Assembly (NCBI GenBank): GCA_946531975.1
Contig: CAMNAY010000017.1
Location: 1-12,644, forward strand
Direction of reading: 5' to 3'
DNA from: an uncultured Ruminococcus sp.
Lineage (GTDB): Bacteria > Bacillota > Clostridia > Oscillospirales > Ruminococcaceae
DNA: 12,644 nt
A model generated the notes under the pieces. That model saw only the letters and a list, made by a program, of their open reading frames with translations. It searched no databases and was not told the DNA's origin. Positions 6,601 through 12,644 of this stretch are shown piece by piece; within the stretch, counting starts at the first letter, position 1, and every line of letters starts with the position of its first letter. The position numbers were made by a program, and so were the translations under genes.

Positions 6601-7395
6601 GTCACACTCGAATTTGAGGGCGACAACCGCATGGACGTCGGCGGCATTCTCGTGCCGGAAAACAGTACCCTGTACCTCACCGGCAGAGGCAATCTCAGCA
6701 TCCGCGCAGACGACAGCAAGGCGTTCGCGATCGGCAACGATCCGGATTACGCCTGCGGTGACATCAACATCGACCTCGCCGGCTGCCTGAACATCATCTC
6801 CAACGGCAACCAGTGCATCGGCATCGGCGGCGGCATCGGCAAGGGACAGCGCATCAAGATCTGCGGCACCAAGCTGTTCATGGAAATGAGCGGCAAGGAC
6901 GGCGTCGGTGTCGGCGTCCTCGACGGATTTGCCGATCTGGAGCTTTCGGGCTGCGAAGCAGACTTCAGCCAGCGCATGGCAAAGAGCATCGCAGTCGGCG
7001 CCTGCGAAGGTGCGCCGAAGATCCTCTGCACAACCGCAAGCATGACCGTCCGCAGCTCCGGTACCTTTATCGGCTGCATCGGCTCGGCAACAGGCGGCGG
7101 CAGCGTCACACTCAAGGATTCGGCGCTCGAAACCGTTCTGACCGGTCAGAGCATCATGATCGTCGGTTCGGGCGACTCCGCACCGGATGTCAATGTCCGG
7201 AAAACCGCGGTGAACATCCGCGCGGAAGGTACCCGCGCACTCGATTTCGGCAGCTTTGACGCAGACGCGGCACTGACGGTCGTGGACTGCGATATGAACA
7301 TTATGATCCAGAGCGCAAGAGCACAGCACTTCGCCGCGGATCCGAACCGGTTTATCGTCAGCGGCGGCAGACTCGAAGTCGCAATCAACCAATGA
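3676..7395 (+). CDS. LacI-type sensor/GAF-like/GGDEF/EAL c-di-GMP protein with C-terminal beta-helix
   Basis: Encodes 1239 residues, with no signal peptide or membrane helix, so presumably cytoplasmic. The start at 3676 follows AAAGGGGTGA at good spacing; a TTG at 3646 sits too close to its GGAGG. Residues 1-283 form a LacI/periplasmic-binding-like sensor without DNA-binding helices (TGSDGI at 226-231), ending in the Cys-rich ESCGCC (282-287). Residues 300-455 look GAF-like. The GGDEF domain (466-620) keeps GGDEF (545-549), but the metal-binding Asp of the usual DxD is Gly504 and there is no RxxD inhibitory site, so cyclase activity is doubtful. The EAL domain (636-875) has all expected residues: EAL 669-671, Asn725, Glu754, Asp783-Asp784, Lys804, Glu840, Gln860. 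It is therefore probably an active c-di-GMP phosphodiesterase. Residues 916-1239 are short beta repeats rich in Gly/Asp/Asn (GIGGGIGKG at 1049-1057), resembling a right-handed beta-helix. It overlaps plsY by four bases. Confidence 0.85.
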   Translation: MLQDRLVFALCTSRIHNPEVCASVQAFVHEAHSRGYAVLVFNSSLEQNSGGKSNASCYSVYDLIPFDIVDMIVIMRETINNRIVTDTIAQIAKEHRIPLLSYDGIMKDIPSVYSYPTQAFDGLLEHIFSVHHCTRVDFMAGLRGHYGSECMVLAYREALRRHGLPFEEARIGYGEYWDVPAAQETERLLSIDTPEAIICANDEMALSVCAVLRRHGLRVPEDIIVTGSDGIVKEQLHTPRLTTCVKDTGKLSAAALDAAELILDGEDVNLEIAIDPELRISESCGCCITEQRDQNDVIRRLYRQLQVCVEQESEEHWMLGDMLDRKQPTVIDYLDIMALHIPETAYLCLRDCLAPDLADSDLQHFADEGELMSTVTHKHRDKQFSIIPRSQLIPNIENVIGSGKAIYINSVFFQNEVYGYYAYFGDAVDDASFRLPKFIHTAGNVIGSSLSTARLQLMNERLMAARVRDSLTGMLNLHGALKALNERIRNEKHEGENLTMVVIGLNRLRQINSIFGRSEGDQALLSLANAITDSIAGDVTAARIGGDEFLIAFFCTDARLNTADALISVLRKRMQSYNQVSGKSYAIEISIGRVTAKVGAPLSLDSMLNEAVTIKDTSQLGSNENTEPHHSMISEAEKALMDRVLNENLLTYHFQPIVNAKNGTIYAYEALMRITGGINIPPLTLLSYAASAGRLYEIEWLTYNNVLRAVQARIACFRDKKIFVNSIPGHFLTDTDFGRLRELYGDILPQLVVEFTEQAETEGEELQQIQQRCSANHMDIAVDDYGTGYSNISNLLRYSPNYVKIDRSLISQIHEEPKKQHFVTNIIDFAHANGFMALAEGVETAEELRAMIRFGADLIQGNYTALPHEDPLESIPEHLAAQICKFSASAAKQVMKKTYIPEIGEIMFLLPQLDAEHYTDLFISQPEAEIIGDFNESSSLRIRIKDDTNTHITLRNVRFNSPQQGPAILLGRNCNVTLEFEGDNRMDVGGILVPENSTLYLTGRGNLSIRADDSKAFAIGNDPDYACGDINIDLAGCLNIISNGNQCIGIGGGIGKGQRIKICGTKLFMEMSGKDGVGVGVLDGFADLELSGCEADFSQRMAKSIAVGACEGAPKILCTTASMTVRSSGTFIGCIGSATGGGSVTLKDSALETVLTGQSIMIVGSGDSAPDVNVRKTAVNIRAEGTRALDFGSFDADAALTVVDCDMNIMIQSARAQHFAADPNRFIVSGGRLEVAINQ

Positions 7396-8012
7396 CCGGC
7401 GCGGTCTGGTATGCCGGCGGCGCACTCTGCGGATATCTCTGCGGCTGCATCAATACCGCAGCGATCATCTCCCGCGCAAGGGGCTTCGATATCCGGAAGA
7501 AAGGCTCAGGCAATGCCGGTGCCTCAAATATGTATGTCAGCGTCGGAAAGGGACCCGCAGCCGTCACAGCGCTGGTCGATATCCTGAAGGCATTTCTGCC
7601 GGTCTTTCTGCTGATGCATGTGCTGCATCCGCCCGCCGCACATGTGCATGTCCTGACCGGCTGTGCGGTCATCATCGGGCATATGTTCCCGTTCTGGATG
7701 CAGTTCCGGGGCGGAAAGGGCTTTGCCTCCCTGCTGGGGCTGTCGCTCGCGCTGGACTGGCGCTTCTTCCTCGTCTGTCTGGCATTTGTCGGACTGTATC
7801 TGCTGACGCTCCATTATATCGCGCTGGCTTCCATTACCTGCGCGGTTCTGCTTCCGGTCTGGCACGGGCTGTTCGTGCGCAGTTTCCCCGAAACCGTCAT
7901 GCTCGCTGTCACCGGAATCATCATCCTGCTCAAGCACCGCGAAAACATCACGGGCATGATCAACGGCACCGAGATCGAATTCCAGAGATCCCGCAAAAAC
8001 AAAAAACAGTAG
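7392..8012 (+). CDS. plsY: Glycerol-3-phosphate acyltransferase PlsY
   Basis: Membrane acyltransferase that moves an acyl group from acyl-phosphate to glycerol 3-phosphate, making lysophosphatidate, the first step of phospholipid synthesis in most Gram-positives. The 206 residues match the family length. Hallmarks are GSGNAGASN (38-46), GHMFPFW (96-102), FRGGKGFA (105-112) and the C-terminal KHRENITGMINGTE (181-194). About five hydrophobic segments are visible. Its ATG overlaps the stop of the preceding gene as ATGA, and no strong ribosome site precedes it, so translation is probably coupled to the LacI-GGDEF-EAL protein. PlsY normally needs PlsX-made acyl-phosphate; plsX is not in the window. 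The start is the only one that keeps the N-terminal helix. Confidence 0.93.
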   Translation: MTGAVWYAGGALCGYLCGCINTAAIISRARGFDIRKKGSGNAGASNMYVSVGKGPAAVTALVDILKAFLPVFLLMHVLHPPAAHVHVLTGCAVIIGHMFPFWMQFRGGKGFASLLGLSLALDWRFFLVCLAFVGLYLLTLHYIALASITCAVLLPVWHGLFVRSFPETVMLAVTGIIILLKHRENITGMINGTEIEFQRSRKNKKQ

Positions 8013-8038
8013 CTTTTTCAGACAAAGGAGGCTTTCAG

Positions 8039-8566
8039 ATGAAGGTACTTGTTGTAATTGACATGCAGAACGACTTTACGACCGGCGTCCTCGGCAATGC
8101 CGAATGCGCAGCCGTGATCGAACCGGTCGTGCAGAAGATCGAAGCATTCCGCAAAGCCGAGCCGGACGGTCTCGTGATCGCCACACTCGACACGCATACG
8201 GAGAATTACATGAACACGCAGGAGGGCAAATTCCTGCCCGTTCCGCACTGCATCAAAGGCACGGAGGGCTGGCAGCTCGTCCCGGCAGTTCAGCAGGCGC
8301 TTGGCAGCGATGCCGTCATCACGGAGAAGGGCACGTTCGGTGCAATCCGCCTGCCGGAGATTATCGGTACCGGCAGAACGATCGACGAAATCCAGATCAT
8401 CGGCGTCTGCACCGATATCTGTGTGATCTCGAATGCGATGATCCTGAAGGCTGCATTTCCGGAGGTCCCGCTGAAGGTGATCGCGGACTGCTGTGCAGGT
8501 GTCACGCCTGAGCGTCATAACACCGCACTCGCAGCAATGCAGGCATGCCAGATGATTACAGAATAA
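8039..8566 (+). CDS. Isochorismatase-fold cysteine hydrolase, nicotinamidase-like
   Basis: Encodes 175 residues behind a strong AAAGGAGG at ideal spacing, 26 bp after plsY. The isochorismatase-like fold is clear: IDMQNDF with Asp8, DTHTENY (51-57), EGKFLPVPHCIKGTEGW (62-78), Lys97 in EKGTFG, and the nucleophile Cys128 in GVCTDICV. Asp8, Lys97 and Cys128 form the expected catalytic triad; Asp51, His53 and His70 are candidate metal ligands as in nicotinamidases. The HCxxGTxGW motif and metal-site pattern favour nicotinamidase (nicotinamide to nicotinate plus ammonia), but the family also includes other amidohydrolases, so the substrate is not proven. It is the last gene of the rightward unit, ending at a strong terminator. 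nadA lies 2 kb away in a separate unit. Confidence 0.85.
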   Translation: MKVLVVIDMQNDFTTGVLGNAECAAVIEPVVQKIEAFRKAEPDGLVIATLDTHTENYMNTQEGKFLPVPHCIKGTEGWQLVPAVQQALGSDAVITEKGTFGAIRLPEIIGTGRTIDEIQIIGVCTDICVISNAMILKAAFPEVPLKVIADCCAGVTPERHNTALAAMQACQMITE

Positions 8567-8573
8567 AAAGCAA

Positions 8574-8609
8574 ACCGCCGTTCCAAAGAAATGGAACGGC
8601 GGTGTTTTT
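8574..8609. terminator. Bidirectional terminator between convergent genes
   Basis: An 11-bp perfect stem (8574-8584 with 8593-8603) around an 8-nt loop is followed rightward by G then six T. A-rich sequence on the left gives the leftward transcript a T-containing tail. It serves the nicotinamidase-like gene and the HD-GYP gene, whose stop codon (8609-8611) abuts it. Confidence 0.88.
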
Positions 8610-10309
8610 TATGCAGATTCCTCTGCCTGCTGCATTTCCGTATACAGCCGGCTCAGTTCATCCCTGCACTCCAGAAAGATCCGACCGAGCACCGGATCAA
8701 AATGCGAGCCGAGCGACCGCTCAATGATCGCGAACGCCATATCATAGGAATACGCTTCCTTGTAGCAGCGCTTGCAGACCAGCGCGTCAAACACATCCGC
8801 GAGCGCCATAATCCGTGCCTCGACGGGGATGTCCTCCCCTGCCCGCTGCGTCGGATACCCTCTGCCGTCCCAGCGTTCATGGTGATAATGCGCCACATTC
8901 AGCACAATCTGCACGAAATCCTCGTCATCGACCTCGCGCAGAATGCTCTTGAGCATCCGGGCACCCTCAGCGGGGTGTTTTTTCATGATCTCATATTCTT
9001 CGGGGGTGAATTTCCCCGGCTTGCGCAGAATCGTATCATCGACGGCAATCTTTCCGATGTCATGCATCGGCGCCGCCTTCACGACATTTGCCAGAAAGCG
9101 CTGGTCGAGATGCAGCGTGTCAGAATAGCTGAGCAGCTTCTGTGCGAAGGTGCTGACCACGCGGCTGGTGCGGTTAATATGACCGCCGGTACTGTTGTCG
9201 CGGCTTTCAACAACACTCGCCATGCCGGTGATGATCGAATTCTGCACCTTCTGAATGTGGCGGGTCTTTTCCGCGACCTCGGTCTGAAGCCGGTCATTGT
9301 AGTCATTGAGCAGACTCAGATACTTCTGCTGCTCCGTGACATCCTCCAGCAGCAGCCCGTACCCGACGACCTGTCCCTGATGCATGATCTCCGTGACCTT
9401 TTTGCTGTATGTCTTGTTTTCGAGCATAAACTGCTCGGTACTGAAGCTGAAGATCGCGCGTACATTATCCGGCAGCGGCATATTGGTGCGCAGCCGGTTC
9501 AGCTCCGGAAAAATCTTCTGTGCCTGCGGGTTCGCATCCAGAAAGCCGTAGAGACTGTCCGTAATGATATACGCATTCTCCATCTGCCTGAAGACCCATT
9601 CGTGTCCGGAATCGGTGACGCCGAAGAAGCCGTCCGTCAGCATGCTGATCACCAGCGGGAGCAGCGACAGCGAGGAAAACAGCGGCAGCGGATCCAGCCG
9701 CGGATCCGGCCGCGGATGTGTCAGAAGCAATATCACGACAGGAATCAGCATGATCGCCTGCGATTCAATCAGCCGTCCGAGATTCCGCCGCTCGGATGCC
9801 AGCTTCATGGAAAGCATCCGGACCGTGACATAGACAATGCTTGCACAGAGCAGGAGCATGAACGCGAGATACCGGAACCGGTACAGCAGCGAAGGCTCGA
9901 ACTGCACAACATAGAAATTCCCTCTGCTCATCCGGCTGCACTGAAGCGAACCGAACACCGTCTGCCGGAGTGAATCCTCCCAGAAGACCAGTACGGTCAG
10001 CACCTCGATGCCCGCCCACGCGAGCCGCAGCCGCGTCGGAATCCGCAGGTGGAGATAGGACAGCAGAAACGTGAGGAAAAAATAGAAAAAGATCGCATTG
10101 CCGAGCCATTCGACCTTGGCGGCGAGGATCGCCTCCCCGTCGGTTTTTGCAAGCGAGGTGAATAAGAAGCCGGCATTGATTACCAGCGCACCGATACTGG
10201 TCAGCATCAGACGGACCGTATTGCCGCTCTGCTGATGTTTCCGCATCAGCGCATAGATCCCTGCAAGGGGGATCAGAAGGCCGGACAGTGCTACAAACCG
10301 GATGAGCAT
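8609..10309 (-). CDS. Membrane 7TM-PAS-HD-GYP c-di-GMP phosphodiesterase
   Basis: Encodes 566 residues. The ATG at 10309 is chosen because AAAGGAA precedes it and the N-terminus then begins directly with a membrane helix. About seven hydrophobic segments cover residues 4-226, like the seven-helix input module of some histidine kinases. A PAS-like domain follows (235-328), then a short coiled-coil linker (329-355) and an HD-GYP domain (355-555). Catalytic and metal residues are all present: Glu368, His377, His416-Asp417, Lys420, His445, His476-His477, the GYP triad 484-486 and Asp504. The expected reaction is c-di-GMP to pGpG or GMP in the cytoplasm, controlled by a membrane or extracytoplasmic signal. 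The gene is monocistronic and converges on the operon holding an EAL protein. Its predicted leader, from about 10445, is about 135 nt. Confidence 0.88.
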   Translation of the reverse strand: MLIRFVALSGLLIPLAGIYALMRKHQQSGNTVRLMLTSIGALVINAGFLFTSLAKTDGEAILAAKVEWLGNAIFFYFFLTFLLSYLHLRIPTRLRLAWAGIEVLTVLVFWEDSLRQTVFGSLQCSRMSRGNFYVVQFEPSLLYRFRYLAFMLLLCASIVYVTVRMLSMKLASERRNLGRLIESQAIMLIPVVILLLTHPRPDPRLDPLPLFSSLSLLPLVISMLTDGFFGVTDSGHEWVFRQMENAYIITDSLYGFLDANPQAQKIFPELNRLRTNMPLPDNVRAIFSFSTEQFMLENKTYSKKVTEIMHQGQVVGYGLLLEDVTEQQKYLSLLNDYNDRLQTEVAEKTRHIQKVQNSIITGMASVVESRDNSTGGHINRTSRVVSTFAQKLLSYSDTLHLDQRFLANVVKAAPMHDIGKIAVDDTILRKPGKFTPEEYEIMKKHPAEGARMLKSILREVDDEDFVQIVLNVAHYHHERWDGRGYPTQRAGEDIPVEARIMALADVFDALVCKRCYKEAYSYDMAFAIIERSLGSHFDPVLGRIFLECRDELSRLYTEMQQAEESA

Positions 10310-10358
10310 ATGGGGTTCCTTTCTTTTGCAATCAGGAGCGGGAAATGACCGCTTCCGA

Positions 10359-10387
10359 TTGACATTCCGCAAAAAACATGATATAAT
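10359..10387 (+). promoter_or_regulatory. Perfect consensus promoter of nadA
   Basis: TTGACA (10359-10364), exactly 17 bp, TATAAT (10382-10387): a full-consensus sigma-A promoter. Transcription from about 10394 gives nadA a long leader of about 150 nt that crosses the opposing promoter. Such a strong core promoter usually implies repression control. Confidence 0.85.
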
Positions 10388-10451
10388 TAAGCATACTGTA
10401 TTTATATGTATTATAAGAATGCGAAGAAAACTAAAGTTCGTTAATATTAAT

Positions 10452-10481
10452 ATTATAGTATATTCTCCGCAGAAAAGTCAA
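10452..10481 (-). promoter_or_regulatory. Promoter of the HD-GYP gene
   Basis: On the - strand: TTGACT (10476-10481), an 18-bp spacer and TATAAT (10452-10457). The start near 10445 lies in a TTAATATTAA palindrome (10441-10450). It points towards the nadA promoter, so the two leaders overlap by about 50 bp in antisense orientation. Confidence 0.7.
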
Positions 10482-10544
10482 GCCCTGCGCCCGAAAAAAT
10501 TACATTGATGCAAATATCTGCGGAAATCCGGAAGGAGAAGAAAT

Positions 10545-11462
10545 ATGACTGTCAGTGAAATGCAGCAGGAGATCCTGCGCCTGAAACGGGAATGCGGCAT
10601 CTGTATTCTGGCGCACGCCTATCAGAGCCACGACATCTGGGAGGTCGCCGATTATGTCGGTGACTCCTTCGGTCTGACGCAGCAGGCAGCACAGTCGGAT
10701 GCGGAGACCGTCATCATGTGCGGCGTGCGGTTCATGGCAGAGACTGTGAAGATGCTCTCGCCGCAGAAAACCGTCCTGCTGGCAAATCCGGAGGCTGGAT
10801 GTCCCATGGCAGAACAGCTCGACCGCGAATTTGTATTGCAGATGCGGAAGAAGCTGCCGGATTATACCGTTGCAGCATACATCAACACAACCGCCGAGCT
10901 GAAAACGGTCTGCGATGTCTGCGTGACCTCGTCCTCAGCGGTGAAGATCATCCGCGCCATGCCGGAGCAGAAAATCCTGTTCATCCCCGACTGCAATCTC
11001 GGAAGCTGGGTCAAAGAGCAGGTTCCGGAGAAGGAGATTATGCTGCTGAACGGCGGATGTCCGACCCATGTCCGCGTGACGGTGCAGGAGGTCGAAGCCG
11101 CAAGAGCGGCACATCCGGACGCGCTGCTGCTGGTGCATCCGGAATGCCGGCACGAGGTCACAGTGCGCAGCGACTATGCCGGCAGCACGACCGGCATCAT
11201 GAAATTCGCGCAGGAGAGCGATGCAAAGGAGTTTATCATCGGCACGGAGAACAGTATCGTGCAGCACTTGCAGATGCAGTGTCCGGAGAAGCGGTTTTAT
11301 GCACTCTCGAAGGACTGCGTCTGCCACAACATGAAGCTCACGACACTCGGTGATGTGCTGAACTGCGTGCGCGGCGAAGGCGGTGCGGCAATCGAAATGG
11401 ACGCCGCGCTGATCCGCGATGCCCGCCGCTGCATCGACCGGATGCTGGCATACGGCGGTTAA
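10545..11462 (+). CDS. nadA: Quinolinate synthase NadA
   Basis: Cytoplasmic [4Fe-4S] enzyme that condenses iminoaspartate with dihydroxyacetone phosphate to quinolinate in de novo NAD synthesis. The 305 residues fit the short, bare-core form. The ATG at 10545 follows AGGAG with a 7-nt spacing. Family marks are AHAYQSHDIWEVADYVGDS at the start, CGVRFMAETVKMLSP (59-73), NTTAELK (114-120), VTSSSAV (127-133) and GSTTGI (213-218). The cluster ligands by spacing and context are Cys86 (EAGCPM), Cys172 (GGCPTH) and Cys260 (CVCHNMK). nadB and nadC, its usual operon partners, are not adjacent: the gene stands alone between an HD-GYP gene and convergent valS. Its long leader and strong promoter suggest regulation by an unseen NAD-responsive repressor. 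Confidence 0.95.
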   Translation: MTVSEMQQEILRLKRECGICILAHAYQSHDIWEVADYVGDSFGLTQQAAQSDAETVIMCGVRFMAETVKMLSPQKTVLLANPEAGCPMAEQLDREFVLQMRKKLPDYTVAAYINTTAELKTVCDVCVTSSSAVKIIRAMPEQKILFIPDCNLGSWVKEQVPEKEIMLLNGGCPTHVRVTVQEVEAARAAHPDALLLVHPECRHEVTVRSDYAGSTTGIMKFAQESDAKEFIIGTENSIVQHLQMQCPEKRFYALSKDCVCHNMKLTTLGDVLNCVRGEGGAAIEMDAALIRDARRCIDRMLAYGG

Positions 11463-11547
11463 CCGACTGTTTGCGTGATCTGCACCGTTCCTCCGTAAGC
11501 CTTTTGAAAACGGTCCGGTCAGAAACCTTCTGTTCAGAATGCAAGAC

Positions 11548-11584
11548 AAAGAGCAGCGTGCGGAATGCACACTGCTCTTTATTT
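11548..11584. terminator. Bidirectional terminator between nadA and valS
   Basis: AAAGAGCAG (11548-11556) pairs with CTGCTCTTT (11572-11580). Inside, past one C-A mismatch, GTGC (11558-11561) pairs with GCAC (11567-11570) around GGAAT. The A and T flanks give T-rich tails in both directions, as expected between convergent genes. Confidence 0.85.
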
Positions 11585-11603
11585 GTTTCAGCAAAAATCT
11601 GCC

Positions 11604-12644
11604 TTATTTCCAGTTTTCGATGGACTCAAGAACCTTCGCCAGCTTCTCCTTTGCTTTCGCCAGCTTCTCACGCTCGTTCTGAATCAGCTGTGCCGGTGCT
11701 TTCTCCACAAAGCCCTCATTGCTCAGCTTCTTCTGAATGATCTCGATGTCCTTGCGTGCCTTTGCTTCTTCCTTCGCCAGACGCGCAAGCTCCTTCTCCT
11801 TATCAACAAGCTGCTCCATCGGGATGAAGATTCTTGCGCAGTCGGTCACTGCCGTCAGCGCGTTCTTGAACTTGTAATCCTGACCGAACTCCAGCTCGGA
11901 AGCGCCGACCATATTCTCGAAGAAGATGCTGTTCGCAGAGAACACATCGACATCGAGTGTCTCGAAATACAGCTTTGCCTTCACGGAATTCGGCACATTC
12001 AGCTCACTGCGGCTCATACGCACTGCCTTGATTGCTGCGATGACCTTCTCAAAGTCCGCTGCGTCCTTGCCGAAGTCAAGCGCTTCGTCATAGGTCGGAT
12101 AGTCCGCCAGAATGATCATGCTCTCCTTATCTGTCAGCACCTGCCAGATTTCCTCAGTGATGAACGGCATGAACGGATGCAGCAGCTTCAGCATGCCGCG
12201 CAGCACCCAGACCAGCACCTGCTCTGCGTCGGATTTTGTCTGTCCGCCCGCACGCATTCTCGGCTTCGTCAGCTCAATGTACCAGTCACAGTACACATCC
12301 CAGATGAAGTCATACAGCTTTGCCGATGCAACGCCGAGCTCGAAGTGATCGAGGTTCTCGTTGACATCCTTTGCAAGCTGGTTGAACTTCGACACGACCC
12401 ACTTGTCCTCCATGCGGAGCTCTGCGGGCAGACCCTTGAATTTGAAGTCGTCCGGCAGGTTCATCATGACGTAGCGGGAGGCATTCCACAGCTTGTTTGC
12501 AAAGTTGCGCGCTGCCTTGACCTTGTCGTCCGTGAAGCGCATGTCGTTTCCGGGGGAATTGCCCGTTGCGAGCATGAAGCGCAGCGCATCTGCGCCGTAG
12601 GTGTCGATGATCTCCAGCGGGTCGATGCCGTTGCCGAGCGACTT
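11604..12644 (-). CDS. valS: Valyl-tRNA synthetase, C-terminal part (5' end outside window)
   Basis: Attaches valine to tRNA-Val. The frame is open to the window edge and begins there inside the class I signature as KSLGNGIDPLEI (end of the KMSKS loop), then DALRFMLATGNSPGNDMRF, characteristic of ValS. 346 codons are visible. They hold the anticodon-binding helical domain (NFANKLWNASRYVMM, then the LLHPFMPFITEEIWQ motif) and the C-terminal coiled-coil arm, a Lys/Glu/Ala-rich helix pair ending in SIENWK, which contacts tRNA. The catalytic Rossmann fold and editing domain lie to the right of the window. Any upstream T-box leader would also be outside. The stop codon is 20 bp past the shared terminator stem. 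Confidence 0.96.
   Translation of the reverse strand, partial: KSLGNGIDPLEIIDTYGADALRFMLATGNSPGNDMRFTDDKVKAARNFANKLWNASRYVMMNLPDDFKFKGLPAELRMEDKWVVSKFNQLAKDVNENLDHFELGVASAKLYDFIWDVYCDWYIELTKPRMRAGGQTKSDAEQVLVWVLRGMLKLLHPFMPFITEEIWQVLTDKESMIILADYPTYDEALDFGKDAADFEKVIAAIKAVRMSRSELNVPNSVKAKLYFETLDVDVFSANSIFFENMVGASELEFGQDYKFKNALTAVTDCARIFIPMEQLVDKEKELARLAKEEAKARKDIEIIQKKLSNEGFVEKAPAQLIQNEREKLAKAKEKLAKVLESIENWK

Noticed and set aside
8591..9973. Rightward 460-codon open frame antisense to the HD-GYP gene
   Set aside because: The - strand carries complete HD-GYP motifs. The antisense frame is rich in Arg/His/Gln as expected for a shadow, and begins inside the terminator.

Overview
The window looks like chromosomal DNA of a Gram-positive gut anaerobe of the Ruminococcus/Oscillospiraceae type. 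This is inferred from moderately GC-rich coding DNA with AT-rich spacers, strong AGGAGG-like ribosome sites, near-consensus sigma-A promoters with 17-bp spacers, a ligand-sensing domain of the LacI effector type fused to GGDEF/EAL, and dispersed non-coding elements. No transposase, integrase, phage gene or CRISPR array is visible. The species cannot be fixed from the sequence alone.

Layout. 1-35 is the terminator of a gene lying to the left. 36-1011 holds no gene I can defend. It carries two related copies of a probable structured RNA or repeat (about 66-267 and 889-1011), hairpins, and a stretch near 312-435 that is open on both strands and may be a decayed gene. A consensus promoter at 1012-1040 starts a rightward unit of a small membrane protein and a 1-phosphofructokinase-type sugar-phosphate kinase, ending at a terminator shared with a leftward gene. 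That leftward gene (2627-3349) is a PHP/CpsB-like protein that has lost nearly all expected metal ligands.

From the divergent promoter region 3350-3675, a rightward unit encodes three proteins. The first is a 1239-residue protein with a LacI-type sensor, a GAF-like middle, GGDEF, EAL and a C-terminal probable beta-helix. The second is PlsY, overlapping it by four bases. The third is a nicotinamidase-like cysteine hydrolase. A bidirectional terminator at 8574-8609 separates them from a convergent membrane HD-GYP protein (8609-10309). Two promoters facing each other (10359-10481) serve that gene and nadA (10545-11462). A last two-way terminator separates nadA from the 3' part of valS, which runs off the right edge.

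How it fits together. Two putative c-di-GMP phosphodiesterases of different chemistry (EAL and HD-GYP) converge on one terminator. One looks soluble and sugar-sensing and is translationally coupled to phospholipid synthesis; the other is membrane-anchored. NadA and the nicotinamidase-like protein both touch NAD metabolism but are not in one operon. The most unusual object is the beta-helix fused to the cytoplasmic LacI-GGDEF-EAL protein. The degenerate PHP protein divergent from it and the duplicated RNA-like element also merit attention.
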